DNA of 64,000 nucleotides from Bolinopsis microptera. Lineage: Eukaryota > Ctenophora > Tentaculata > Lobata > Bolinopsidae. The stretch lies in NCBI RefSeq assembly GCF_026151205.1, contig NC_087072.1, positions 8,985,669 to 9,049,668 on the forward strand, read 5' to 3'. Position 1 is the stretch's first letter, and the number at the start of each line of letters is the position of its first letter. Positions 30,817 through 42,800 of this stretch are shown here, piece by piece. Under the pieces are notes generated by a model. That model ran no database searches. It was not told where the DNA came from and saw only the letters and a program-made list of their open reading frames with translations. Position numbers and translations under genes: made by a program.

Positions 30817-32168
30817 GGGGGGGGGGGGGGGGGGGGGGGGCAATGGATTTCGAGATAGCAGTTGACCAACAAACTAAGACCAGTGACCGAACTTTTGAGG
30901 GGGTCCCGGACCCCAACCGCCAAACGGTGCCCGCGGGGCAGCCACGCCCATATTTGGTCCAAATTAGGCCCAATTTAGCCAAATACTCTGAACATGCCCA
31001 AAACCCAAATTTTAGGTGCTCTACTTGTAGCTAGTGGTCTCCTGAACTCGTATATGAAATTTCATCAAGATTGGACAAAAAATGACTGAGTTATGAGCCA
31101 AAAACCATATGCCCATATTTGGGCATACGCACCAAATTTGGTAGATTTCGTCCCATAAATTGGTCAAATATCAATATTTTTCACTGAAACTTACTTTATA
31201 TGAAAGGTAAGCCTAAACTACATATTCTCTGTAAGTTATAGCTTTACATCTGTTTAAATGTGGATACTAAGGCGAAAAGACCACAAAAAATGAACTAAAT
31301 TGCCCATATCTTGGTTCGCGATATTCGCGGAATTGATCTCATTAAAATTGTAACAACTCAATCAGTTTTCAAAATTTTTCCATGAAATTTTCGGAATCGA
31401 CTCGAAATCGCATTTCCACCTTAGTTTGAGAACAGATTTTTGATTAAGGCCTCAAAAAAAATTTGGCGGCCAAATTCTGAATTTCTCCGGGAAAATTTTG
31501 GAATTTGGCCGCCAAATTTTTTTGGAGGCCTTAATCAAAAATCTGTTCTCAAACTAAGGTGGAAATGCGATTTCGAGTCGATTCCGAAAATTTCATGGAA
31601 AAATTTTGAAAACTGATTGAGTTGTTACAATTTTAATGAGATCAATTCCGCGAATATCGCGAACCAAGATATGGGCAATTTAGTTCATTTTTTGTGGTCT
31701 TTTCGCCTTAGTATCCACATTTAAACAGATGTAAAGCTATAACTTACAGAGAATATGTAGTTTAGGCTTACCTTTCATATAAAGTAAGTTTCAGTGAAAA
31801 ATATTGATGTTTGACCAATTTATGGGACGAAATCTACCAAATTTGGTGCGTATGCCCAAATATGGGCATATGGTTTTTGGCTCATAACTCAATCATTTTT
31901 TGTCCAATCTTGATGAAATTTCATATACGAGTTCAGGAGACCACTAGCTACAAGTAGAGCACCTAAAATTTGGGTTTTGGGCATGTTCAGGGTATTTGGC
32001 TAAATTGGGCCTAATTTGGACCAAATATGGGCGTGGCTGCCCCGCAGGCACCGTTTGGCGGTTAGGGTCCGGGACCCCCTCAAAAGTTCGGTCACTGGTC
32101 CTAGTTTGTTGGTCAACTGCTATCTCGAAATCAAGTTTCACAAAAAAATATCCATTGGCCCCCCCCCC
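30817..32168. mobile_element. Palindromic TTAA element with poly-G ends
   Basis: A 1352-bp near-perfect palindrome (centre about 31485, GGCGGCCAAATT / AATTTGGCCGCC). It begins with about 24 G and ends with about 10 C, flanked by TTAA at 30813-30816 and 32169-32172. The arms read the same in opposite direction, including matching open frames at 30801-31034 (+) and 31944-32141 (-) that are not genes. TTAA duplication suggests mobilisation by a piggyBac-type transposase; none is encoded here. Confidence 0.88.
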
Positions 32169-32172
32169 TTAA

Positions 32173-33476
32173 ATAATGAATTTACTCATTTGGTAGAAAT
32201 TTAGTTATTGATTGTTGATGATGCTTCAGTAATAAGTGCGCGAGTTTTGCCCTCTTTTACTTTCATAGGCTACATTTAGTTGGAGTATTAGTTAGTAATA
32301 CTAATAGACTATCGTCTATTTTTTTAAATGTTGCTACTCAACAAACCTTGATGAGATTCGATGAGGAAATTTTGTGTCACGTGGTCCTTTGAGTTTGTTC
32401 CCAAATTTGGTGAGGGAGGTGTAGGCAAACGTTTTCAAAGTAATTCAACTAAGGCCAAGGCTCTTTTTTGTAAGCCTCGTGACTCACAGACTCATCAGGA
32501 GGCTCAAATATTCTCATAAAACTATTTCTAATTCTAAAGTAAGATAAAAAGAGACTCAGGGATATTTTACATACAACGTAAGCCAGCATAGGGAGAGGGG
32601 TTTTATAGACTATTGCAATTTCGACACAATTCCATTCTGTAAAGTTAACAGAGTGGAATATAATTATAAAAGGGTTACAAAGCTTACGTCATATTATGTG
32701 ACGCCCGCGCCATATTATGTGAACAATCCCCTTCTAGTAATAGTTTGGCGGAGGAAGTAGGAAACGCGTATCATCATGTAGAGGAAATAGAATTCGCAAC
32801 ATGGAACCAACTTACGTTTACAGTTGTAGTTAAACAGTAAACACTCAGGCACCTTTACGGTTTAAAAACGAGGTTCTTTAAATTTCCTTATTAACTATTT
32901 CCTATCTCAAAATCTCCATTCAAATGTCAGCTGATTTCCGATTTAATAAATCGGAAATCAGCTGACATTTGAATGCCGGTGCTAAAATTTGTAAGTTACT
33001 GATCATCTAATGTATGCAAGAAAATCTAACCAAAGCGAGACGATATACATATATCTCTCTGTATACGAAATTGTTTGTTTCTCGGGTTCAAGTGCTCTAC
33101 TAAACAAATAGGAGCTTTTTATACTAGTCCATATAAACATATAAAGGCTGAAACCAGTGAAAGTTCTCGGTTCTCTACCCTACTTTGAATTTGGTATCAG
33201 TTTATTTACTTTATCGGTTAATTGTTGGCCGGGCCAAACTGTAAGCAGTCAAAGTCACGGATGGCCTTAATTATAAACAAATATGGGCAAAGTATTCAAA
33301 TAAGAGCAGTACACAAGTTATAATTTCGAAATTAATTTTGGTCCTTAATGAAAATTGAAAGGGCGATTAGCAAAAACAGTCCGAATAAAAAACAAGGACT
33401 GAACCAATTATCAATTTTTGAGAATCCAAATTTAGAACTTTGGTGCATTCCCACTCACAGACTCGTTTAAAAGTTA
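32173..33476. other. Region without a recognised gene, with one 56-bp hairpin
   Basis: A perfect short palindrome lies at about 32921-32976 (TTCAAATGTCAGCTGATTTC with its complement around a 3-base loop). AAGCGAGACGATATA at about 33033 recurs at about 60333. Confidence 0.5.
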
Positions 33477-34430
33477 TACCTTAGTCGGTAATATTATGGG
33501 GGGGGGGGGGGGCTAACCCCCCCCCCCCCCCCCCCCATAATATTACCGACTAAGGGCTTTATTTTAGAATGTGAGTATGACTATGACTGCTACTAGCTTC
33601 AAAAAAATATTGAATTGAAGCTAGTAGCAGTCATAACGTAAGCATACTTGATGAAAGAGGTGGATGAAAGAAACGTTAAACATATTATGACTGATATACC
33701 AAAAGGAACACCAAAATTTGACTCGGGGGTTAAATTATGGGGGGTAAAAATATGGACTGTTATAAATATGGTTATTTGGCCCGAAAATACCCAAATTTGA
33801 CACTCCACACTTTTAATTTCGACTTTCCTTTCGTGAAAAAATCTCAAATCGAAAATATTGATCAATATTTTCCGAAATTATAACCACATTACCGCTTTCA
33901 CATCAAATTTAATATTTTTACTTTAGATATCCGATCCCTATCAGGTGTTAAAGTACATTTGTTCTGCTACACATGGAGCGTTATTTTAGAATGTGAGTAT
34001 GAGTATGACTATGACTGCTATCGAAATCTGGTGATTGAAATTCAGTTTTCAGTTGCATGGTGTAAATATTCACAGCTCACGAATTGTACACTGCAACGAA
34101 ACAGCTGATGCTGAACTTGTATTATTCATCTGAAGTTGCTGATCTGAAATTTAAATTGTTCCTAGTTAACTCCTCAAATTGAAAGGATGGGGGGAATAGA
34201 CTTTTTGAACCAGTACTAGCTTCAATTCAGCAAACAATAACGTAAGCATACTGAATGAAAGAGGTGGATGAAAGAAACGTTAAGCATATTATGACTGATA
34301 TACCAAAAGGAACACCAAAATTTGACTCGGGGGTTAAATTATGGAGAGTAAAAATATGGACTGTTATAAATATGGTTCTTTGGCCCGAAAAGGACAAAAT
34401 TGGACCCCCATAATATTACCGACTAAGGTA
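33477..34430. mobile_element. Composite element with TACCTTAGTCGG terminal inverted repeats
   Basis: Ends are TACCTTAGTCGGTAATATTA and its complement, each running into a G or C run. A second right-end copy at about 33534-33554 makes a compact hairpin at 33481-33554 with G16/C20-like arms. A body segment at about 33609-33786 is repeated at about 34230-34400, so the structure contains nested or duplicated copies. Confidence 0.65.
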
Positions 34431-34462
34431 TGTAAAATTGTAATTGTGTAATTAGCTCTATC
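34214..34462. repeat. 249-bp direct repeat, left copy
   Basis: Runs from TACTAGCTTC to TTAGCTCTATC and is almost identical to 35112-35360. The only difference I noticed is GGTTCTT versus GGGTCTT. The two copies flank a LINE fragment exactly. Confidence 0.9.
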
Positions 34463-35111
34463 GAAGATGTCAAGAGACGATGTATACTTGCTAACATTGC
34501 TTTTCAGAACTACAAAAAAGTCTGGGAACAAGGTAGACGTATACCCTTGAAGATTCGACTCAAGATATATGAAGCACAAGTTGTTTCAATACTGATGTAT
34601 AATTGCAACAGTTGGGCAACATCTAAACAACTCCTTCAAAAACTTGATGTCTGCCACAGGAATCATCTCCGTACGATCATCGGCATGACCTACCCTAATA
34701 TCATACGAAATGTGACTCTATACAAACGCTGCGAAGTTGTTCCACTAAGTGAGCGTGTTGCTCGTGCACGGTGGAGAATGCTCGGTCACATCCTCCGCAG
34801 TGATAATAACTCACCTGCCCAGCTTGCCTTACATTTTGCTGTAGAGAGTCAGAGTTTGATGAGAGGTAGAGTCGGACGACACCAGTCAAACTTGTTAAAA
34901 ACTATTTTGAACGATTTAAGTGACAGAAACTTTAGACTTGTAAATATAGACGATTTATACCATTTAAGACTTTTTGCAACAGATAGAAAAGCATAGAGAG
35001 AGTTAAGCATGATTTAGTTTATTCTGTGTTATTTTTCTCTTGGTGACTTATCAGGTCATCAAGATGTTCTTTATGTTCTATTTTTGATTTGAATAAAGTT
35101 ATATAATAATA
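34463..35111 (+). mobile_element. 5'-truncated LINE (non-LTR retrotransposon) fragment
   Basis: The frame is open from the first base (EDVKRRCILANIAFQNYKKV...) to a TAG at 34994-34996 and covers the region after the reverse transcriptase core of a non-LTR element. LKIRLKIYEAQVVSILMYNC and RARWRMLGHILRSD match the usual K.RLY.S.V..ILLYG and R.RWLGH..R patterns. Catalytic motifs are absent because of the truncation. The 3' end is AT-rich with AATAAA near 35090. Flanked on both sides by the 249-bp repeat. Confidence 0.82.
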
Positions 35112-35360
35112 TACTAGCTTCAATTCAGCAAACAATAACGTAAGCATACTGAATGAAAGAGGTGGATGAAAGAAACGTTAAGCATATTATGACTGATATA
35201 CCAAAAGGAACACCAAAATTTGACTCGGGGGTTAAATTATGGAGAGTAAAAATATGGACTGTTATAAATATGGGTCTTTGGCCCGAAAAGGACAAAATTG
35301 GACCCCCATAATATTACCGACTAAGGTATGTAAAATTGTAATTGTGTAATTAGCTCTATC
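35112..35360. repeat. 249-bp direct repeat, right copy
   Basis: Same length and borders as 34214-34462, starting immediately after the LINE 3' end. Confidence 0.9.
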
Positions 35361-35679
35361 TGAAACATGTAATGCGGGTTAATTAGGGTGGGAACGTATG
35401 ACTAGTTATTCAGTAATATGACTAGTTACTCAGTAATTTGGTTGAGGCGCACGCGCTCCTAGTTCAAGTTACGAAATGAGGATCATGACAGTTGTGACTT
35501 ACATTGTGATTTGAATTACACCTCGTCTGTTAGAAAGGTTGTCCAGGTAACTAAACCGTAATCACTGAATCTACTAGGCCCCTAGTTATTCTGATTTGTT
35601 GAGGATAAGACTGATTTAAAATAAAAATACGTTGAATTGAATGTTTAATAAAAATTAACAGAATGAGGTATATAGACTA

Positions 35680-35819
35680 TAGATGTGGATTCTTGTGAAG
35701 AGGTACAGCATTTGTTACACTTGACAGCAGTAAACCAATCAGCCTCTATTATTGACCAATCAAACCCCGGAATCACTGTCACGTGTTAAAAGGTACCTCC
35801 TCACAAGAATCCTCGTCTA
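35680..35819. mobile_element. Small MITE, TAGATGTGGATTC family, copy 1
   Basis: Inverted ends TAGATGTGGATTCTTGTGA and TCACAAGAATCCTCGTCTA. The interior (TGACCAATCA, GGAATCAC, TCACGTGT) matches the complement of the element at 56064-56244. Confidence 0.7.
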
Positions 35820-36665
35820 TTCACACATCACAGCACAATATACAAAAACATATAGAGTGAAATGTGCGGGGCACATTACGACCAAGGCACACAACTGAAT
35901 CCAGTGAAACGAAATTCTATTAGCATACAGTTGCACTAACAGGAAACTGAGGAAAACTAAAATTCTATACACAGTACACAGTGCGGTAAAATACAAAGCA
36001 CCATTTCTTGAAAACATAACACGGAGTAATAAATACACATAAACAGGTCAACAAAACCCGGATGAGACAATAAATATTGATCGATCAATATCTACTGATT
36101 CATCCGGGTTAAGGTGTATTTAAGGATCATAATAATAACTTACTACCAATCATCTATAATTATGTTACACAAGACAGGGGGGCAAAATGGTTAATAACGG
36201 TCTGGGTAAGGGTCACCGAACCTTGAAATTCGATCGTGGCACAGCCCCATGGCCTATACCTATCTATCTACTCTGTTAAATTAATTAAATACTCTGTTAA
36301 ATTATCGCATATTAGCAAGTAATAATACGACCGCATTTAAACGGGTAGTTGAGCAAACTAGCACTATCATCCACGCACAGCCACATACCTAGTTACCGTA
36401 AACATCCACTCATTTACCAGGCATCTCTTACTTTCATCATTACAATTACATGTGTGTGTCTAAAACAAGTCCCACCCAGAGGGTCACATTAAAAGGGGGT
36501 CTGACTATTTAGCTGACTACTATAACCAAGAAAGACAATAATAAAACCACACAAAGTCAATAAGCCAGGAGTTCATATTCATATAACTGTACACGCATAT
36601 CAATTAACGGCTTTACAGATTATGAAAGGAAGTGATGGTGGCAGGTGAAGACTTCTTCTAATCCT
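35820..36665. other. 3' flank of the ABCB6-like gene
   Basis: No exon seen. A hairpin with arms AACCCGGATGA / TCATCCGGGTT lies at about 36056-36110. Confidence 0.5.
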
Positions 36666-38291
36666 TTACGGTTTCTCGATCTCTCTGTCGTCGGCTAGTT
36701 CCTCGTTACCTGAGATCTGTTGGTTCCACATTTCGCAATAAACAGTACCTTGTTCAAGTAGTTCCTCGTGCCTGCGGGTATAACTACTTTAGAACACAAC
36801 ATCTTCAGAGCCAGGAAATAGGGAACGGAAGTTGTGGATTAACATTGAAACATGTGGCATGTATCTGTCACATATATAATAGCTGTGTGGTAAAAACACA
36901 CAGTAGAATAAAGCTGACAGATATAATGCAACAGTGGTATGACTATCAGAAGTGTCACTCACGTCCCCCGCTCCACGATGCGACCCTCCTTCAGCACTAG
37001 TATCTGGTGACAGTGGACAATGGTAGAAAGTCTGTGAGCTATTATCAGAGACGTCTTACCCTCACACACCTGCAGAGGGGGTGGTTAGGCTGGAGAGATA
37101 TTTAGGGTGGGGTTTAAATGGAAGAGAGTGGTTTTAAAATACATCTATCAAACTTGCTAGCTTGACAGGTAAATGACAAACGTGCTCTGTTTGGTAAACA
37201 GCAAGATTCCACGCAAATTGTTGAATTATTTTGATTAAAATGAATAAACCTACTGTCTCAATGTCTCCTCCCAACACTACATCTACATTGTAGTGCACTG
37301 TAAAAATACTATTCTATACTCTCCCAACACTTCGTACCTTGTTAAGAGAAGCCTGGATGTTACGTTCAGTGTTTGTGTCCAGCGCTGAGGTGGCCTCGTC
37401 TAACAGCACAATCTGAGGTGACTTGAGCAGTGTCCTGGCTATGGCTACCCTCTGTTTCTCTCCCCCTGACAACTTCAGTCCTCTCTCTCCCACCTTCGTG
37501 TCGTATCCTGGGAGGAAGTGGTCTTGTTATTGTTATTATTAGAACGAACAGCACATTATTTTGTTCGCAGATTATTGAGGATTTGAATGTGAGAGTTCTA
37601 TCAGACCCAGAAATAATGCCTCAAAGAGAAACATGACATGATCAAGTGAAGTATCACAGGCTCAAGTTACTCCAAACTAACCGTCCGGGAATGAGACAAT
37701 AGAGTCGTAAATATCAGCGTTTCTGGAAGCTTCCTCCACTTCTACATCGGTACTCTCTACTCGACCATACCGGATATTGTATCTGTAGGAGGAGGCGGTT
37801 TATTTCACATTTTACAAAGGTGCTATCTAAAGCTCTAAAGGAATTACAACAATTCATATTGGACGTGATCAACTCACCAGTGTTGCGACACACATTTTCA
37901 GAGAAAAATCTCATTTTTAAACAAAGAAGTAACGTTAACAAAGAAGTAACGTTAACAAAGAAGTAACGTTAACAAAGAAGTAACGTTAACAAATAAGTAA
38001 CGTTAACAAATAAGTAACGTTAACAAAGAAGTAACGTTAACAAAGAAGTAACGTTAACAAAGAAGTAACGTTAACAAAGAAGTAACGTTAACAATTAAGT
38101 AACGTTAACAAAGAAGTAACGTTAACAAAGAAGTAACGTTAACAAAGAAGTAACGTTAACAAAGAAGTAACGTTAACACTAAACAAAGAAGTAAAGTTAA
38201 CAAAGAAGTAACGTTACCTGATAGTGTCGTTAAAGAGAACTGTGTCTTGAGGCACAACACCTATAGCTTTCCGTAGAGACTGTTGTGTAAC
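36666..38291 (-). CDS. ABC transporter, ABCB6-like, C-terminal ATPase exons
   Basis: Five exons join in frame: 38291-38218, 37782-37682, 37507-37338, 37069-36963 and 36771-36666, giving 185 C-terminal residues of a nucleotide-binding domain. In order: Q-loop strand ([14 protein letters not shown]), [25 protein letters not shown] (ABC signature), [12 protein letters not shown] (Walker B and D-loop), [10 protein letters not shown] (switch His) and the family ending [12 protein letters not shown] before a short charged tail. [13 protein letters not shown] is closer to ABCB6/HMT1 than to ABCB7 or ABCB10. By family these are half transporters of mitochondrial or endolysosomal membranes linked to porphyrin or heavy-metal handling; the substrate is inferred. 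Walker A and the membrane domain lie upstream and were not found up to 51 kb. Either a very long intron holds the foldback and LINE DNA, or the gene is truncated. Confidence 0.85.
37917..38215. repeat. 17-bp minisatellite abutting an ABCB6-like donor
   Basis: About 17 copies of GTAACGTTAACAAAGAA fill the intron from just below the exon 38291-38218 donor. On the coding strand the donor itself is GTAACGTTACTTC, the same word as the repeat, so the array starts at the splice site and contains many GTAACG decoys. Confidence 0.93.
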
Positions 38292-38582
38292 CTGAAGTGG
38301 AACAGGAAATAAAAACTAAAATAATCGGCTATTAAGTTCATGTTAGAACAACTGGTATTAAGTAAGGCAAATTTGGCATTTTACTGATACAGAAAAACTG
38401 ATAATTTCACATAAATTTCGGACCAGGTTCTTCCGCTGGTCCCACTGCGCATTACTTCTGTGTATTAATACATGGATTTGCACAGTCAAACATCCTTGGC
38501 ACCGAATCATTCTCACTAGCCAGATGTTACCAAGCCTGTTACAAAGTGCGGACACGGTTTTCATGGGGCCTATTTTTGACTA

Positions 38583-39028
38583 CCTTATCGGACCTTATTT
38601 GACCGGACATTAAATGAACGGACATAATTATGAACGGACATAATAAATGAACGACCGAAGGCATTCAAAACCATCAAAAATCCAAATTTAACTTAAATAA
38701 TAACTTCGAAGAAGTGAACGAGGAAGCCGAAGATCAAGAAAGTGATCATGCCGTAATGTGATACTTAGAATATTTAAATTGTATAATAACTCGTTTTTCA
38801 TTGATCTAATGATATAGTTTAGTCCGAATCCGATGATAGAAATTACAATTGACTGAAATTAAAAAGTTGTCATATCCTAAACATGAGCTCGCAGCACTGG
38901 AATAATTTTGGAAAAAATCTCGGACTTTAACTTGGACGGACCTTAAACAGACGGACTTTATTTGAACGGACATTAAGATGAACGCTAGGACCTCCAATTA
39001 ATGTCCGTTCAAATAAGGTCCGAAAAGG
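38583..39028. mobile_element. Tc1/mariner-like MITE
   Basis: A 446-bp element with ends CCTTATCGGACCTTATTTGA and TCAAATAAGGTCCGAAAAGG, flanked by TA on both sides (38581-38582 and 39029-39030). Further GAACGGACAT units lie inside. No coding capacity. Confidence 0.75.
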
Positions 39029-39030
39029 TA

Positions 39031-39844
39031 TTCTCCAGGTAAGACTCGGATTGGCGTGCTTTCAAGGACGTCGTCTATATTTCAATATATTATTTATAAT
39101 TATATATGACATATAATCTACGCTCTATTGAGGTGTTTCAAGCGGGATTGAATTCTAAACAATCTGTAAACAAAGGAGCTCTGAAAGAGAATAAATTCTA
39201 TTATAGACTCTTGTATTATTGTAGACCGTTTATGTAACAACACACAGACTTAACACTGTTGTATCATTGTGTCGGTAGAACGAACAAACAGTTCAGTTAC
39301 AGTTTACACAAAAGGTGCCTTGAAAAAATGATTCATTATTTTTACACTCATTGACACTAATACGGTTGTATTAGTCAATAAGTAAGTAGTAAGTAGAGAA
39401 GGACATAATATAATAATCTCTCTAATTGCTCTTTTTAAGCATGAGATGGGGAAGGAGGAAGATGAGGAGGATGATGTTAGAAGGTTGGAGAAACTCTGAA
39501 GGAGAGCTAAGTTTGAGCTAGTATATAGAACAATTGCACTGCCACATGTGAAATGGTTATCTGATGAGTGATGAGGGCGGTAGTAAAGTCTTAAAGTCAC
39601 CACAGCTACACTTAAACCATATTATCATTTACAATTTTGAGTACATACGATGAGTTTGTTTTTCGTTCTAATTCTAATGGTAGCTCTGGAACTGGTGATG
39701 GGTCCCAAAAGGTGCCGTCTTAAGAGTCTCGGTTGCTGGACTGACGATCCTTTCAAAGCAGAGGCAACATTCATGATCTAAGTCCAAAATCTTGCGAAGC
39801 AGTCGAATAATCAATGGGCAGATCCAATTACAGTGAATAAGATA
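39031..39844. other. Region without a recognised gene
   Basis: AT-rich, with no exon supported. No Walker A exon for the ABCB6-like gene was found here. Confidence 0.4.
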
Positions 39845-42800
39845 ATAGTTAGGGAGGGTATGTAATGGCGTGGGATTAGTTTAGTAAAAGCAATTTGACT
39901 TCAAGAATCACTAGTTGGAAGCCTAAACTAAAGGATTTTTATAGGTGGCAATTTTTATTTTGGCGGGAACACCCATATACGGGCCACGCCCTTTTTCAGG
40001 GTTTCGCGGTCACTCGAATTTTTGTATTTCAGCCCAGGAAGGTCTTAAAGACTATTCCGATACACCAAAATGTGCCTAATAGCCACATTTATATACAACT
40101 TATGAAGCAACATATACCTTAAAATGCTTCGTTTCGGAAATATGGCCGAAAAACGGTTTTTGGCTTGACGCAGTTCATAATTTCCGTGATTTTTGGCATT
40201 TCCGCCTAGGAAGGTCGTAGAGACTATTCTGATACACTAAAATGTACATAATGGCCACATTTATATACAACTTATAAAGCAACATATACCCTAAAAGACT
40301 TATTTTCGGAAATGTGGCTGAGAAACGGATTTTTGCCGAGCGAACAATGACAATATTCACAAATGGGCTATTGGACTGTTAACTAGAAAGATCTTAAAGA
40401 CTCATGAGCAACACAGCATTTGTAAGATTACTCACTTTCTGTCCAGAAAAACCTACAAAAATTGGAGATTGATCTACTTTATTGGGCATCTCTCATAATG
40501 GGCCAGGCCAGCAGCATATTTGTGTCTTACGAAAGGGCAATTTTTCAAAATTACGGTTTCTTTAGTAAAGGTGAATGGGTCAGTTGCTAACAGCAAATTG
40601 TTCGCAATTACCGACTCCTGCACATCATACTATACTCAAAAACGCTCACTTTAGGAGTCATTAATAAATAACTACTACACGATTTGTGAAAACTCCAACA
40701 ATTTTTCCTTGGCACCAATTTAGCCAAAATGTAATGACCAAAATTCAACTTTTGATTTATTCATTCCATGAAACCATTATATGTACTAAGAATACGGGAC
40801 CTAAAATAACTCGGCACTGGATCCGGGCCAGATTGTCGCTTGACCACTGACCAGTACCCCACTTTATAATTATAATTGACTTCACTGCCTCGACCAATAT
40901 TGGTCTGTAATCCCTGGATTGAAATCTGTTGGCTGCAGTTTAATTTAGCTCATTTACCATAATAGTAATACCGCAGTGGTTTGGTTTGCATAGATTTTCC
41001 CATTGTATGATGATAATGTCTTAATGTGTGTCATTCCTTCGTTTTTTAATCAAGTGGTTACTGGCTAGCTCTTTTGTTATTACAGCTGCCTCGAGATCTT
41101 ATCTAGGGCACAATACATTAGTACTAGAACATTAGAACTGTAATTCTAGAACTTCAGATTAAGATTACTTGGCCGAATGGCAGGGTTCGATATTCGACTC
41201 TAAAACGCTCAGTTTAGGAGTGATTAGTAGATAACTACTGCATGATATGCGAAAACTCCAACTAGACAAGGATCATTCTTAATCAAAGTGTTCCTCGACT
41301 TGTACTTAAGTCTTGTAACCTACTGGAGTTTGGGCCACTGAATCGAATACGACCTGATATTAATTTTAGGATGTCGGGAAATTCATTAAGATTTTTGTTC
41401 TTTGGTTTTTCAATTGTGCTACAAATCCGAGTTTGAGTTGATAACATCGAATTTCTTGTTTGACTCTCAAAGAGAAGAACCAAGGCTTAGGTTCCTCTTT
41501 TTGGCTCTGAGATCCAACTTTAAGATCGGACTTCGGAGATCCTCGCGTCATAGATCATGTAAGTGTAACATCAGTACCGTAGATCAGACTTTTGCTTGAT
41601 ATTGGACCTATAAATCTAATTATATATATTCGAAACGGGATGTAACCAAGGTTAATTTAGATAAGATATACCAGCTTTCGGGGTTACAAGACCCCACGAA
41701 AGGCAGGCATAGCATCCTAAATCCTCATGCTATCCTCACATTGACCATCTAGGTCCAGACTCCAGCCTCTCATTAAAAAACAGCTATTAGGCCCGAGATC
41801 CGTCCCTTGTCCCGTAGTGTCCCGTCAGTAAGAGATCGTTCAGATTTTGGTCATTTAGAACCCTCCCCGCTCTAAAATCCACTTTACCCAAAGCTGGAAA
41901 AATTTCACATGTGAAACCTAAATAGCTAAATCAGCATCTTGAGACCTTCTATTATATAAACCCCGTGATCCTTCTATAAGCTTATAACTTATATAAGGCA
42001 TTGCATGCCGAAATTAAGATTCACCTCAACTGGTAATATGAACCTGGTATGTTACCTGAATGTCCTCAGTCAAATCTCGAACCCTGCTAATGCTATTCTG
42101 CCAAGTAACCTTAATCTGAGGTTCTAGATGTACAGTTCCAATGTTCTAGTATTTGTGCCCATGCCCCAGATAAGATCTCGAGGCAGCTCACAGCTGAAAT
42201 AACAGAAGAAATAGCCAGTCACCACTTGATTAAAAAACGAGGGAATGACACACATTATCATACGATGGGAAAATCTATGCGACTAAAAAAAAGAGTATGG
42301 GGTCATTCTGAAGTGGGAACCAAACCACTGCGGTATTATAGGAAATTAGCTAAATTAAACTGCGGCCAACAGATCTCAATCCAGGAATTACAGACCAATA
42401 TTGGTCGAGGCAGCGAAATCAATCATAATTATAAAGTGGGGTACTGGTCAGCGGTCAAGCAACAATCTGGCCCGGATCTAGTACCGATTTATTTTAGGTC
42501 CGGTATTCTTGGCACATATATCATGGTTTCATGGCATGAATAAATAAAAATTTGAAGTTGAATTTTGGTCTGGCACGTCACACATTTTATTTAAATTGGT
42601 GCCAAGGAAAAATTGTTGGAGTTTTCACAAATCATGCAGTAGTTATTTATTAACGACTCCTAAAGTGAGCGTTTTTGAGTATATGATGTGCATGAGTCGG
42701 CAATTGCGAACAATTTGCTGTTAGCAACTGACCCATTGAACTTTACTAAAGAAACCGTAATTTTGAAAAATTGCCCTTTCGTAAGACACAAATATGCTGC

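Noticed and set aside
34214-35360. 249-bp repeats as LTRs
   Set aside because: They lack TG..CA ends and primer-binding or polypurine sites, and the DNA between them is a truncated non-LTR RT fragment.
37366-37554. 62-codon minus-strand frame
   Set aside because: It is a shadow frame over the ABC signature/Walker B exon.
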